Both the position numbers and the translations under genes were made by a program. The notes under the pieces are model-generated. The model made no database searches. It saw only the letters and a program-made list of their open reading frames with translations, and was not told the origin of the DNA. A stretch of 44,336 bases of DNA from Dietzia sp. E1 (GTDB lineage Bacteria; Actinomycetota; Actinomycetes; Mycobacteriales; Mycobacteriaceae), in the NCBI RefSeq assembly GCF_014145015.1, contig NZ_JAALDU010000031.1:1-44336 (forward strand), read 5' to 3'. The first letter of the stretch is position 1. Each line of letters opens with the position of its first letter. Positions 21,111-31,587 of this stretch are shown in pieces.

Positions 21111-23141
21111 ATGACGTCGTCGAAGACCGCCCCAGCCACCACCGGGCGGCTCGGAACCCGCAGTATCGTCCTGCTCGTCCTGCTCCTCGCGGCGGTGGCG
21201 GCCGCGGTGGTCATCCCGCTCTCCGCGCTGTCGCGGGACGTCGCGCTGGAGCTGGTGGGCGTGCCCGACCCGGGCGTTCTCACCACGGCCGGGCTGCCGG
21301 CGCTGCGGTCCATCGGCGAACTGCTCGCGTCGGTGGCGGTGGGTGCCGCCCTGTTCGCGGCGTTCTTCACTCCGCCGCAGAAGGACAAGACGCTCGATGT
21401 GGACGGCTACCGCATGCAGCAGATCTCGTCCTGGGCCAACATCGCCTGGGCGGTCGCGGCGGCGCTGCTCATCCCGCTGACCCTCTCCGACGTCTCCGGG
21501 CGCACGTTCTTCCAGTCGCTGCCGCCGGACCAGTGGCTGGTGGCGATCAACCAGATCGACGTGGCGTCCTCGTGGCGGTGGGCCGCGATCATCGCGCTCG
21601 TCGCCGGGATCGGGCAGCGACTCACGCTGAGCTGGCGCTGGTCGGTCATCTGGCTCGCCGTCACCGCGCTCTCGCTGCTGCCGGTGGCGGCCACGGGCCA
21701 CGCCTCGGGTAGCACCGCGCACGACATCGCCACCAACTCGCTGATCATCCACCTGTTCGGTGCCGCCTTCTACATCGGCGGGCTCGTCGCGGTGATCGCC
21801 CACACGTGGGTCGGCGGCACGCGGGTGGCCCTGGCCCTGCGGCGCTACTCGGCGGTGGCGACGGTGGCGATCATCGCGCTCGGCTTGTCGGGTGTCATCA
21901 ACGCGATCGTGCGCCTGCACCCCGCCGACCTGTTCACCTCCACCTACGGGCTGCTCGTGGTGTGCAAGGCGCTCGTGCTGTGTCTGCTCGCCCTGTTCGG
22001 CCTGGCGGTGCGCCGCCGGGTCATCAACCGGATCGAGTCCAAGGGCGCCAACGCCCCGGTGGACCGCGCGACGATGCTGCGGATCATCCTCACCGAGTCC
22101 GTCATCATGGCGGGCACCATCGGACTGTCCGTGTCACTGGGCCGCACCCCGCCGCCGGCGCCGCTGTACGTGCCCACCCGCCAGGAGGCGCTGCTCGGCT
22201 TCGAGCTGCCCGGCCCATTTGGATTCGGCACCGTGTTCGGCACGTGGCGCTTCGACCTGGTGTTGGGCCTGGCCGCGGTAATCCTGCTGGGCCTGTACCT
22301 GTGGGGGCTGTTCAGCCTGCGCCGGCGCGGTGACTCGTGGCCGGCCGGCCGCACCGCCTTCTGGGTGTCCGGCTGCGTGATCCTCTTCCTCACGACCAGT
22401 TCGGGCATGGGGATGTTCATGATGGCCGACTTCGCCAGCCACATGGTGGGCCACATGATCATCTCGATGCTCGTGCCGGTCCTGCTCGCGCTGGGCGGCC
22501 CGCTCACGCTCGCGCTACGGGCGCTGCCGGCGGCCGGTCGGGGCAACCCGCCGGGGCCGCGCGAGTGGCTGGTCGAGTTCATCAACAGCCCGATCTCGCG
22601 ATTCCTCACCCACCCCATCGTCGCGTCGGTGCAGTTCGTGGCCGGCTTCTACATCATCTACTTCGGCGGGTTCTACGAGACGCTGGCCTCCGAGCACCTG
22701 GGCCACATGTTCATGAACGTGCACTTCCTCATCAGCGGCTACCTGTTCTACTGGGTGATCATCGGCGTGGACGCGGCGCCGCGGCACTTCTCGCCGATGT
22801 ACAAGCTCATGGTGCTGCTCAGCTCGCTGCCGTTCCACGCGTTTTTCGGCATCCTGCTCATGAACTACCCCACGGTGCTGGCGGAGGGCTGGTACTCGGG
22901 CATCGGACTTCCGTGGATCCCGGACCTGCTGCAGAGTCAGCGGGTCGGCGGCGGCGTCGCCTGGGCGATGGGGGAGATCCCGCTGGTGATCGTCATGCTG
23001 GCCCTGGCCTGGCAGTGGTACCAGAGCGACATGCGCGAGGCGCGGCGCGGGGAGCGGCAGGCCGACCGGGACGACGACGCCGAGCTCAGGGCCTATAACG
23101 AGATGCTCGCGGAGATGTCCCGCGCGGACCGCCGGCGCTGA
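21111..23141 (+). CDS. CopD-CtaG fusion membrane protein
   Basis: A 676-aa integral membrane protein joining two copper-related domains. Residues about 15-330 resemble CopD (copper uptake; GHASGSTAHDIATNSLIIHLFGAAFYIGGL). Residues about 380-650 resemble CtaG of the caa3 assembly family (FMMADFASHMVGHMIISMLVPVLLALGGP, HLGHMFMNVHFLISGYLFYW). The His- and Met-rich helices are candidate copper ligands. It may deliver copper to cytochrome oxidase. The same fusion occurs in M. tuberculosis Rv0102. The charged C-terminal tail is cytoplasmic. ATG 21111 was chosen over earlier frame starts because of a -10 box just upstream. Confidence 0.85.
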   Translation: MTSSKTAPATTGRLGTRSIVLLVLLLAAVAAAVVIPLSALSRDVALELVGVPDPGVLTTAGLPALRSIGELLASVAVGAALFAAFFTPPQKDKTLDVDGYRMQQISSWANIAWAVAAALLIPLTLSDVSGRTFFQSLPPDQWLVAINQIDVASSWRWAAIIALVAGIGQRLTLSWRWSVIWLAVTALSLLPVAATGHASGSTAHDIATNSLIIHLFGAAFYIGGLVAVIAHTWVGGTRVALALRRYSAVATVAIIALGLSGVINAIVRLHPADLFTSTYGLLVVCKALVLCLLALFGLAVRRRVINRIESKGANAPVDRATMLRIILTESVIMAGTIGLSVSLGRTPPPAPLYVPTRQEALLGFELPGPFGFGTVFGTWRFDLVLGLAAVILLGLYLWGLFSLRRRGDSWPAGRTAFWVSGCVILFLTTSSGMGMFMMADFASHMVGHMIISMLVPVLLALGGPLTLALRALPAAGRGNPPGPREWLVEFINSPISRFLTHPIVASVQFVAGFYIIYFGGFYETLASEHLGHMFMNVHFLISGYLFYWVIIGVDAAPRHFSPMYKLMVLLSSLPFHAFFGILLMNYPTVLAEGWYSGIGLPWIPDLLQSQRVGGGVAWAMGEIPLVIVMLALAWQWYQSDMREARRGERQADRDDDAELRAYNEMLAEMSRADRRR

Positions 23142-23148
23142 GGTCGCG

Positions 23149-23247
23149 CACCTCGTCGTCGTCGACCCTCTTCTCTCCACACCCCGCCCCCTCTCCACAG
23201 GGTGACCACCGCGCGCGGTGGGAACGAGGGGTGACGACGACGAGGTG
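23149..23247. repeat. Nested inverted repeats between copD-ctaG and ssb
   Basis: CACCTCGTCGTCGTC (23149-23163) pairs perfectly with GACGACGACGAGGTG (23233-23247), 69 nt apart. Inside lies the perfect 16-bp palindrome CCACCGCGCGCGGTGG (23206-23221). The left arm starts 7 nt after the copD-ctaG stop, so it may work as a terminator. The palindrome sits in the ssb leader and may be an operator. Confidence 0.55.
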
Positions 23248-23307
23248 GGGCACTCTGCAGAGCACGAGGCCGACGCACGGTCGGCCGAGCGTGACAGGAG
23301 TGAGCCC

Positions 23308-23760
23308 ATGAACGAAGTCCAGACCACAGTCCGCGGAACCGTGATCACCAACCCCACCACCCGGCGCGTCGGCGACGACCAGGTGTTCTCCTTCCGGGTG
23401 GCCAGCAACACCCGCTACCAGGACCGGACGTCGGGGGAGTGGAAGACCGGCGGCACGCTGTACTTCTCGGCCAACTGCTGGGGCCGGCTCGCGCAGCGGG
23501 CGTCCGGGTCGATCTGCAAGGGCGACGGCGTGATCGTCCACGGCCGGTTGCTCACCAACGAGTACGAGCGCGAGGGCCATCTCATGCGCGACCTGGAGAT
23601 GCGCGTCAGCGCGCTGGGTCCGGACCTGTCGCGGATGGACGTCACGGTGCGCCGCGCCAAGCCGGACGAGGACGCCATGGAGATCGGGTCGCAGGACCTC
23701 GACGAGTCGGACACGGATCCGGCCGAGGACGGCGAGTTCGTGGGGGCGTCCGGCCTGTAG
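23308..23760 (+). CDS. Single-stranded DNA-binding protein (Rv2478c-like)
   Basis: An OB-fold protein that coats single-stranded DNA, 150 aa. The start NEVQTTVRGTVITNPTTRRVGDD and the core FRVASNTRYQDRTSGEWKTGG...YFSANCWGRLAQ are typical SSB. The C-terminus is acidic (DESDTDPAEDGEF) but lacks the usual DDDIPF tip that recruits repair proteins. This points to the secondary actinobacterial SSB next to ettA rather than the essential ssb near rpsF. It starts at ATG 23308 with AGGAG upstream. ettA follows, as in M. tuberculosis Rv2478c-Rv2477c. Confidence 0.85.
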   Translation: MNEVQTTVRGTVITNPTTRRVGDDQVFSFRVASNTRYQDRTSGEWKTGGTLYFSANCWGRLAQRASGSICKGDGVIVHGRLLTNEYEREGHLMRDLEMRVSALGPDLSRMDVTVRRAKPDEDAMEIGSQDLDESDTDPAEDGEFVGASGL

Positions 23761-23886
23761 GGTCGGCGCGGCGCGGGGGCGGCGTCCGCCGAGGACGCCG
23801 GGGCCGCGGGCGGACACGTAACATGGGGGTCGTGCCCGCGGCCCGCCCGCGGTGATGTGACCTATTTGTGCAGGTGAGAGGGTAGA

Positions 23887-25560
<1,674 letters not shown>

Positions 25561-25565
25561 CACGG

Positions 25566-26042
25566 ATGGCGACCCCGACCACCCACGACACGGGCACCGC
25601 TCCGGCTCCGGCCGAGAGCGGTGCGCCGGGCGCCGTGCACCGGGTCCGCATCCCATTGCGGATCTCCGACTTCGTGGGCTCGCACGTCAACAACGTGCGG
25701 TTCCAGGAGTTCTCCCAGGACGCCCGGATGATGTTCTTCCGCGAGAAGTTCGACGTCGCGGGATCGCGGGTGCCGATCGCCCTGGCGCGGTGGATGGAGA
25801 TCGATTTCCGTCGCACCATCGCCATGGGCGTGCCCGAGGTGTGGGTCGACGTGCAGACGCTGCGCGTCGGCCGCACCTCGTACACGATGCGGACCTCGAT
25901 CGGCTCTGAGTCCACGGGCCCCGAGCCGTGCGCGGTCGTCGACACCGTCATGGTGGTGACGGCGGCGGACGAGACCACCACGTTGGAGATCACCCCCGAG
26001 GAGCGCGCCGCGCTGCTCGGCCACCGGGAGGAGGCGGGATGA
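25566..26042 (+). CDS. Hotdog-fold acyl-CoA thioesterase, copy 1
   Basis: A 158-aa 4HBT-like protein: RIPLRISDFVGSHVNNVRFQEFSQDARMMFFRE, then ARWMEIDFRRTIAMG and a strand pattern typical of hotdog thioesterases. The usual catalytic Asp of D-x-x-x-H-V-N-N is replaced in part: DFVGSHVNNVRF keeps Asp and HVNN. It probably hydrolyses acyl-CoA in the cytoplasm; chain length unknown. It starts 5 nt after ettA and its stop overlaps the second copy (ATGA 26039). The position corresponds to the single thioesterase Rv2475c of M. tuberculosis. Confidence 0.82.
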   Translation: MATPTTHDTGTAPAPAESGAPGAVHRVRIPLRISDFVGSHVNNVRFQEFSQDARMMFFREKFDVAGSRVPIALARWMEIDFRRTIAMGVPEVWVDVQTLRVGRTSYTMRTSIGSESTGPEPCAVVDTVMVVTAADETTTLEITPEERAALLGHREEAG

Positions 26043-26497
26043 CATCACGCGACGCGACGGACGCCGGGACGTTCCGCTGCACCCTGCAGGTGCGGTGGGC
26101 GGACTTCGACCAGTACGGGCATGTGAACAACATCAAGTACATCGAGTACGCCCAGGAGGCGCGGATCCTGTTCATCCGCAGCCGCTTCGGGCCGTTCGGC
26201 CTCGGGAACCTCCCACAGGTCGTCCGCCGGACCGAGATCGACCACCTGCGGCCCGTCCTGCGGGACTCCACGTCCGTGGACGTGGCGATCGAGGTCGAGC
26301 ACGTCGGCACCACCTCGTACCAGATCCGACAGACGATCTACGACGCCGCGGGCGAGATCTGCTGCACGCTGCGGGTCGTCATGGTCGCCTACGACACGTC
26401 CACCTCGTCGGCGGTGGAGATCCCGTCCGGGGTCCGCAACGTGCTGGAGGCCGCCCGGCAGCCGGCCGCGATCACGGACCAGGGGACGGCCGGGTGA
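26039..26497 (+). CDS. Hotdog-fold acyl-CoA thioesterase, copy 2
   Basis: A 152-aa 4HBT-family protein with the clearest motif of the three: VRWADFDQYGHVNNIKYIEYAQEARILF, with the catalytic Asp in DFDQYGHVNN. Strands such as VVRRTEIDHLRPV and TSVDVAIEVEHVGTTSYQI follow. It overlaps both neighbours (ATGA at 26039, GTGA at 26494), so it is translated with them. It may form homo- or hetero-oligomers with copies 1 and 3. The substrate is unknown. Confidence 0.85.
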   Translation: MTSRDATDAGTFRCTLQVRWADFDQYGHVNNIKYIEYAQEARILFIRSRFGPFGLGNLPQVVRRTEIDHLRPVLRDSTSVDVAIEVEHVGTTSYQIRQTIYDAAGEICCTLRVVMVAYDTSTSSAVEIPSGVRNVLEAARQPAAITDQGTAG

Positions 26498-26979
26498 CCG
26501 ACCAGCTCGTCTACGAGGCCGGCGGCCCGCTGGGCGGGTCGGGGGAGCCGGGACGTCGGGTGTATACCTCGGCGATGCCCGTCCGCTGGTCGGACCAGGA
26601 CCTCTACCACCACGTGAACCACGCGCGGATGATCACCCTCATCGAGGAGGCGCGGATCCCGTGGCTCTTCTCCGAGGGTCTGCCGACCGCCACGCTCACC
26701 GCGGGTGCCGTGATGACCGACCTGTCGGTGAAGTACCGCGGCCAGATCCGCCACGCCGACGGGCCGATCCGCGTCCGGATGTGGTGCGAGAAGGTCGGCG
26801 GAGCGATGTTCGTCGCGCGCCACGAGGTCCGCGCCCGCACCACTCCGGACTCGGCGCCACCCGAGGTGGACTGCACGGCCACCATCGCCGCCTTCGACCT
26901 CGCCACCCAGCGCCCCCGGCGGTTCACGCGCGACGAGCGCGGCTATCTGCTGGAGTTCCGGCACGAGGACCCGGCGTGA
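26494..26979 (+). CDS. Hotdog-fold acyl-CoA thioesterase, copy 3
   Basis: A 161-aa 4HBT-family protein: MPVRWSDQDLYHHVNHARMITLIEEARIPWLF, with D-x-x-x-x-H-V-N-H. A 25-residue Gly/Pro-rich N-terminal extension precedes the domain. It starts at GTG 26494 overlapping copy 2, and its stop overlaps the next gene (GTGA 26976). The three copies differ strongly in sequence, so this is an old duplication or a heteromeric set rather than a recent tandem repeat. Confidence 0.83.
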   Translation: MTDQLVYEAGGPLGGSGEPGRRVYTSAMPVRWSDQDLYHHVNHARMITLIEEARIPWLFSEGLPTATLTAGAVMTDLSVKYRGQIRHADGPIRVRMWCEKVGGAMFVARHEVRARTTPDSAPPEVDCTATIAAFDLATQRPRRFTRDERGYLLEFRHEDPA

Positions 26980-27668
26980 CGGCACCGGGGCCGTTCCAGA
27001 CGCCGGAGGAGAGCGTGGTCCGCATCCCGGATCCCGCCGACCGCGACGACCTGCGGACCCTCCTGCGTCGGCTCCTGCGGCTCGACGAGGCGGCCGTCGT
27101 CCGGCTCACCTCGAGCGAGGACCGGATGCGGGTGTGGGGCCGCACCCCGTTCGGCGCGCTCGTCGTCCGTGTCCTCGGCGGTTCGTGCCCCGGTGGCGAC
27201 GTCGTCTGCGGCGCCGACCACCTGCTCACCGAGCTCGACGTCCTGCCGCGCGGCGACCTCGAGGGGCGCATCGACCCCGGCATGCCGCTGGTCTCCGCCT
27301 GGCAGGGGCTGCTGCCGCCCACGGACGGGTTCACGCGCGTCGAGGACGTGCCCGCGCAGGTCCTGCTCGATCTCACCGAATCGGGGAGGGAGGCCGCGCG
27401 CGAGAACGCCGGTCCGGCCGGACTCCCGCCCTCACTGCTCGACCAGGAGGCGCTGACCGTCCGCGCGGACACCGCCCACCCCGTCGGCGTGGACATGCGC
27501 ACGGTGTTCTCGATGGTGATGTGCGGGTTCGTGCCGGAGAAGGCGGGCCGCGCCCCCGAGGGCGAGCCTGTCCGGGTGAGCGAACGGGGCGCCTGGCTGC
27601 GTCTGGACGCCCGCTACGGCACGGCGTTCCGCCGCACGGACGCCCTCACCCTCGAACCGCTGCGGTGA
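26976..27668 (+). CDS. Conserved actinobacterial hypothetical protein (Rv2474c-like by position)
   Basis: A 230-aa soluble protein of unknown function. It reads like a mixed alpha/beta protein with segments LLRRLLRLDEAAVVRLTSSEDRMRVWGRTPFGALVVRVL and LRLDARYGTAFRRTDAL. It overlaps the third thioesterase and the methyltransferase by 4 nt each (GTGA). Its position after the thioesterase recalls Rv2474c of M. tuberculosis, but I cannot align the sequences. The tight coupling points to a shared role or at least shared expression with the thioesterases. Confidence 0.65.
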   Translation: MTAPGPFQTPEESVVRIPDPADRDDLRTLLRRLLRLDEAAVVRLTSSEDRMRVWGRTPFGALVVRVLGGSCPGGDVVCGADHLLTELDVLPRGDLEGRIDPGMPLVSAWQGLLPPTDGFTRVEDVPAQVLLDLTESGREAARENAGPAGLPPSLLDQEALTVRADTAHPVGVDMRTVFSMVMCGFVPEKAGRAPEGEPVRVSERGAWLRLDARYGTAFRRTDALTLEPLR

Positions 27669-28843
27669 CCTCCCCGGGCTTCTCGGTTTCATGGCCGGGG
27701 CGCGGACGCGTCCCGGCCCCCGTTGAGCAGGGGCCACCTCCGCGGATCGATGCGGTCTTCCCCGGCGAGCACGCCGGCGCCGTCCTCGTCGGCGACGGGG
27801 CGCGGATCGCGGAGGCCGCGGACGCCCTGGCCGGGTACGGCCTCGCGCCCGCGGGCGCCGCGCAGCTCGTCTACCTCGACCCGCCGTACAACCGCGGCGG
27901 ACGGTTCGACTCGTACCACGACAACATGCCGCGTCTGGAGTGGCTCGACTACATCGAGAGCCGCCTCGTCGTGGCCCGCGACCTGCTCGCCGACACCGGG
28001 ACCGTGTGGGTCCATCTCGACGACGCCGAGGCCCACCGCGTCCGCTGCCTGCTCGACGACATCTTCGGCGTCGACGCCTTCATCGCCGACCTCACGGTGG
28101 AGAGCAACCCCAAGGGCCGCCAGTTGGACCGGTTCTTCGCCGGGTCCCACGACCGCCTCATGGTGTACGCCCGCGACCCCGAGCTCGTGCGGCTCGCCGG
28201 CGGCGTCGCCTCAGCGGTCGACCCCGCCGACTTCCCGCTCACGGACGGCGACGGCGTCAGCTTCAGGCTCCTGCCGCTGCGCAACACCAACAAGCGCTTC
28301 AACCCGCGCACCACGCCCACCATGACCTACCCGCTCTACGGGGACCCCGTGACCGGCGCCGTCTCCGTGGATCCCGGCCCGGGGCTGGTCGAGATCCTCC
28401 CGGTGTTCGGCGACCTCACGCCGGCGGTGTGGCGGTGGTCGCGCGACCGGGCCCGCGAGCGCGTCGGGGACCTGGTGTGCCGTACCGTCCGGGGGCGCAG
28501 CGGTCCCCGGGTCGATGTCTACCAGCGCGACAGGTTCGAGCTGGGCCGCATCAAGAAGCTCAAGACGATCTGGCTGGCCCAGGAGGTCGGCTCCACCGAT
28601 ACCGCCCGCGCCGAGCTGCGGGCGGCCGGGGTCGACGGGTTCCGCACGCCCAAGCCGGAGGCGCTGATGCGGCGGATCGTCGAACTGGCCACCGAACCCG
28701 GCGAGCTGGTCGTGGATCTGTTCGCCGGCTCGGGGACGACGGCGGTGGCCGCCCGCGCACTGGGTCGACGGTGGGTGGTGGTCGAACGCAACCCCGACAC
28801 CGTCCGCGACGTCCTGGTGCCGAGGCTGCGGGCCGGTGACTAG
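27665..28843 (+). CDS. Orphan adenine-specific DNA methyltransferase (type III Mod-like)
   Basis: Transfers a methyl group from S-adenosylmethionine to adenine N6 in DNA. 392 aa. Catalytic motif IV DPPY at 72-75 (VYLDPPYNRGGRF) precedes the SAM-binding motif FAGSG at 353-357 (VVDLFAGSGTTAVAARALGR), the order of the beta class used by type III Mod subunits. The middle (about 180-310) is a variable target-recognition region. No restriction subunit is adjacent, so it is solitary and perhaps regulatory. It starts at GTG 27665 coupled to the upstream gene. It ends at a CTAG shared with the convergent SDR gene. Confidence 0.85.
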   Translation: MTSPGFSVSWPGRGRVPAPVEQGPPPRIDAVFPGEHAGAVLVGDGARIAEAADALAGYGLAPAGAAQLVYLDPPYNRGGRFDSYHDNMPRLEWLDYIESRLVVARDLLADTGTVWVHLDDAEAHRVRCLLDDIFGVDAFIADLTVESNPKGRQLDRFFAGSHDRLMVYARDPELVRLAGGVASAVDPADFPLTDGDGVSFRLLPLRNTNKRFNPRTTPTMTYPLYGDPVTGAVSVDPGPGLVEILPVFGDLTPAVWRWSRDRARERVGDLVCRTVRGRSGPRVDVYQRDRFELGRIKKLKTIWLAQEVGSTDTARAELRAAGVDGFRTPKPEALMRRIVELATEPGELVVDLFAGSGTTAVAARALGRRWVVVERNPDTVRDVLVPRLRAGD

Positions 28844-29583
28844 CGGAGCATGAGGCTGCCGCCGTCGACCATCATCGTCTGCCCGGTCATGTAGGACGCG
28901 TCGTCGCTGGCCAGGAACACGGCGACCCGGCCGATGTCGGCCTGCGGATCGCCGAACCGCCGCATGGGGGTGCCCGCGAGCAGCTTCTTCTCGATCCCCG
29001 GGTTCGCCTCGATGTACGCCTCGACGCCCTCGGTGAGTGCGAGCGGGGAGATGACGTTGACGTTGATCCCGTCGCGAGCCCACTCGTTGGCGGCCACCCG
29101 GCTGATCGCGCGGATCGCTTCCTTGGCGGCGGCGTAGGACGCCTGGGTGGGGCTGCCGTCGATCCCGGCGCCGGAGGCGAAGTTGATCACCGAGCCGTCC
29201 CGCTCCGCCAGGTGAGGGTGCGCGGCCTTCATGAGCCAGAACGTGGGGTAGAAGCCGGTGTTGAACGACAGGTCCATCATGTCGCCGGTGGTCTGCAACA
29301 GCGGGGCCTGACGGGAGGCGTGCGCGTTGTTGACCAGCACGTCGAGGTGGCCGAAGGCGTCGACAGCGGCGGCGACGATCTTCTCCGCGTTGGCCTCCAC
29401 CGAGATGTCGGAGTTCAGGTACCGCACCGCGTCCGGGAGTTCGGCGGCGAGCGCCTCCCCGGCCTCGTCGTTGATGTCCACAACCAGGACGCGCGCGCCC
29501 TCGGCGACGAACGCGCGCGTGATGCCGCGGCCGATGCCGTCGGCCCCTCCGGTCACGATGGCTGTCTTACCGGAAAGTCGCAT
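28840..29583 (-). CDS. Short-chain dehydrogenase/reductase
   Basis: An NAD(P)-dependent classical SDR, 247 aa. The cofactor motif is TGGADGIG near residue 11, NNAH replaces the usual NNAG, and the catalytic Ser and YAAAK occur in INFASGAGIDGSPTQASYAAAKEA. The C-terminus MTGQTMMVDGGS is typical. The acidic residue after beta-2 (VVDIND) favours NAD+. The substrate is unknown. It follows aglA by 19 nt on the same strand, so it is probably the third gene of a glbO-aglA-SDR operon. Its stop overlaps that of the methyltransferase. Confidence 0.85.
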   Translation of the reverse strand: MRLSGKTAIVTGGADGIGRGITRAFVAEGARVLVVDINDEAGEALAAELPDAVRYLNSDISVEANAEKIVAAAVDAFGHLDVLVNNAHASRQAPLLQTTGDMMDLSFNTGFYPTFWLMKAAHPHLAERDGSVINFASGAGIDGSPTQASYAAAKEAIRAISRVAANEWARDGINVNVISPLALTEGVEAYIEANPGIEKKLLAGTPMRRFGDPQADIGRVAVFLASDDASYMTGQTMMVDGGSLMLR

Positions 29584-29602
29584 ATCCCGAACCCTTCGAT
29601 GG

Positions 29603-31195
29603 TCAGCGCTGGAGCCACACGGCGGTGTCCGGTGGCAGTCTCCTCCCGTCGAGGGGGCCCGACGCGAGCACCACGTCACCGTCGGGCAGCTGCACCGGGT
29701 GACGCGTCGTATTGATCATGCACAGGACCGGGCCGTCCTCGCGCCAAAACAGTAGACACCCGTCAAGTTCATCGTCCCACCCGATCGCGGAGGAACCCGC
29801 GGCATGCCACGACCGCCGGATCTCGATCGCTCGCCGGTACAGCGCCAGCGTGGAATGGGGGTCGGCCTCCTGCGCTGCCACCGTCAGCGGCGCCCATCCG
29901 TCGGGCATCGGCAGCCAGGTCCGCGGCGAGTCCGAGAACCCGTACGGCGGCCGGTCGCCGTCCCACGGGATCGGGACACGACAGTGGTCGCGCCCGGTCT
30001 CGGCGTGGCCGGTGCGCTCCCAGGTCGGATCGGTGAGCCGATCGTGGGGGATGGAGTAGTCGCTGGGCAGGCCGAGTTCGGCGCCATTGTAGACGAACGT
30101 GATGCCCGGCAGGGCGAGCGCGACGAGGGCCATCGCGCGGGCGCGCGCGGTGCCGATGGCGCCGTTGCCGTAGCGGGTCACCTCGCGCACGACGTCGTGG
30201 TTCGACAGCGCCCATGTGGGGGCGGCGCCGGAGACGCGGGCGGCCTCGAGGGTGGAGTCGATCGCCTCGCGGATCGCCGCCGCCTCGAACGGGGCGCCGG
30301 TGAGGGCGAAGTGGAACGCGAAGTGCAGCTCGTCGGGCCGGAGATAGCGCGCGAACCGCTCGACCGAGCCCACCCAGACCTCGCCGAAGGCGGCGGTGCC
30401 GGGGTGGTCGTCGAGGACGCGCCGGATCCGTCGGTGGACATCGTGGACGCCGGGCTGATCCCACCGTGTGTCACGGGTGTCGACGACGAGCTGCGCGATC
30501 TCCACGTCGTCGGGCAGGTCCGCGAGGTCGGCGGGTTTCGCGAGTCCGTGCGCGACGTCGATCCGGAACCCGTCCACTCCCAAGTCGAGCCAGAACCGCA
30601 GGGTGTGCTCGAGATCGTCGGCGACGTCCGGGTGCGACCAGTCGAGGTCGGGCTGTTCGGGGGCGAAGAGGTGGAGGTACCACTGCCCGGGCGTGCCGTC
30701 GGGCTCGGTGACGCGGGTCCAGGCGGGGCCGCCGAACACGGACGGCCAGTTGTTGGGCGGCTCGGATCCGTCCTCGCCCCGCCCGTCGCGGAAGAAGTAG
30801 CGCGCCCGCTCGGGGCTGCCCGGCCCGGCGGCGACCGCGTCGGCGAACCAGGGGTGCTCCGCGCTGGTGTGGTTGGGCACGAGGTCCATGATGAGAACCA
30901 TGCCCGCGGCGTGCAGTCGCTCCAGCAGCCGCTCGAGGGTGGCGACGTCCCCGAACAGCGGGTCCACGTCTCGTGGGTCCGAGACGTCGTATCCGTGGTC
31001 GACGCCCGGCGAACGCATGATCGGCGAGAGCCAGATCCCGTCCACTCCGAGCGACTCGAGGTGTCCCACGCGGTCGAGGACGCCCTGCAGATCCCCCGTC
31101 CCGTCACCGTCGGAGTCGGCGAACGAGCGTGGGTAGATCTGGTAGAGGACCATGTCGTCCCATGCTCGCCGGGCGTGCGCGGGGGAGGGGGTCAC
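29603..31195 (-). CDS. aglA: GH13 alpha-glucosidase
   Basis: Hydrolyses alpha-glucosidic bonds in small maltose- or isomaltose-type sugars, cytoplasmic. 530 aa from GTG 31195. Glycoside hydrolase family 13 regions: DLVPNHTS (region I), GFRIDVAHG with nucleophile Asp213 (region II), FGEVWVG with acid/base Glu272 (region III), and SNHDVVR with Asp334 (region IV). The N-terminus [25 protein letters not shown] is typical of the oligo-1,6-glucosidase/alpha-glucosidase group. The start overlaps the glbO stop (GTGA), so both are cotranslated. M. tuberculosis has the same pair (Rv2470-Rv2471). Confidence 0.9.
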   Translation of the reverse strand: MTPSPAHARRAWDDMVLYQIYPRSFADSDGDGTGDLQGVLDRVGHLESLGVDGIWLSPIMRSPGVDHGYDVSDPRDVDPLFGDVATLERLLERLHAAGMVLIMDLVPNHTSAEHPWFADAVAAGPGSPERARYFFRDGRGEDGSEPPNNWPSVFGGPAWTRVTEPDGTPGQWYLHLFAPEQPDLDWSHPDVADDLEHTLRFWLDLGVDGFRIDVAHGLAKPADLADLPDDVEIAQLVVDTRDTRWDQPGVHDVHRRIRRVLDDHPGTAAFGEVWVGSVERFARYLRPDELHFAFHFALTGAPFEAAAIREAIDSTLEAARVSGAAPTWALSNHDVVREVTRYGNGAIGTARARAMALVALALPGITFVYNGAELGLPSDYSIPHDRLTDPTWERTGHAETGRDHCRVPIPWDGDRPPYGFSDSPRTWLPMPDGWAPLTVAAQEADPHSTLALYRRAIEIRRSWHAAGSSAIGWDDELDGCLLFWREDGPVLCMINTTRHPVQLPDGDVVLASGPLDGRRLPPDTAVWLQR

Positions 31196-31587
31196 GGCAC
31201 GTCGGCGGTGTTGACCATCATGGCGGCGGCGCGGGTGAGGTAGTCCACCAGCGCGGCGCGGTGCTCGTCGCCCAGGGTGTCGCGGTCGATCGTCTCGACC
31301 GCCGCGAGCATGTGGGTGAGCCACGCGTCGTGGGCGGCGCGGTCGACGACGTACGGATTGTGCCGCATACGCAGTCGCGGGTGCCCGCGTTGCTCGGAGT
31401 AGGTGGTGGGGCCTCCCCAGTACTGCTCGAGGAACATCCGCAGGCGGTCCTCGGCGGGGCCCAGGTCCTCCTCGGGGTACATCGGGCGCAGCACGGGGTC
31501 GTTCGCCACGCGGCGGTAGAACTCGTGGACGATCTTCCGGAACGTCTCCGCCCCACCGACCTCGTCATAGAACGTGCTGCTGCTCAT
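31192..31587 (-). CDS. glbO: Truncated haemoglobin O
   Basis: A 2-over-2 haemoglobin of group II that binds oxygen and may assist respiration or detoxify nitric oxide and peroxide. 131 aa: [25 protein letters not shown], then [28 protein letters not shown] with the proximal His in RMRHNPY and a Trp at G8 (HDAWLTHM). This is very close to remembered GlbO. ATG 31587 is chosen by family length; ATG 31596 is possible. It is the first gene of a likely operon with aglA and an SDR. A repeated GGACGTA motif lies upstream. Confidence 0.93.
   Translation of the reverse strand: MSSSTFYDEVGGAETFRKIVHEFYRRVANDPVLRPMYPEEDLGPAEDRLRMFLEQYWGGPTTYSEQRGHPRLRMRHNPYVVDRAAHDAWLTHMLAAVETIDRDTLGDEHRAALVDYLTRAAAMMVNTADVP

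Noticed and set aside
29804-31243. A 479-aa plus-strand frame opposite aglA.
   Set aside because: Opposes a GH13 enzyme with all catalytic regions intact; no domain of its own.
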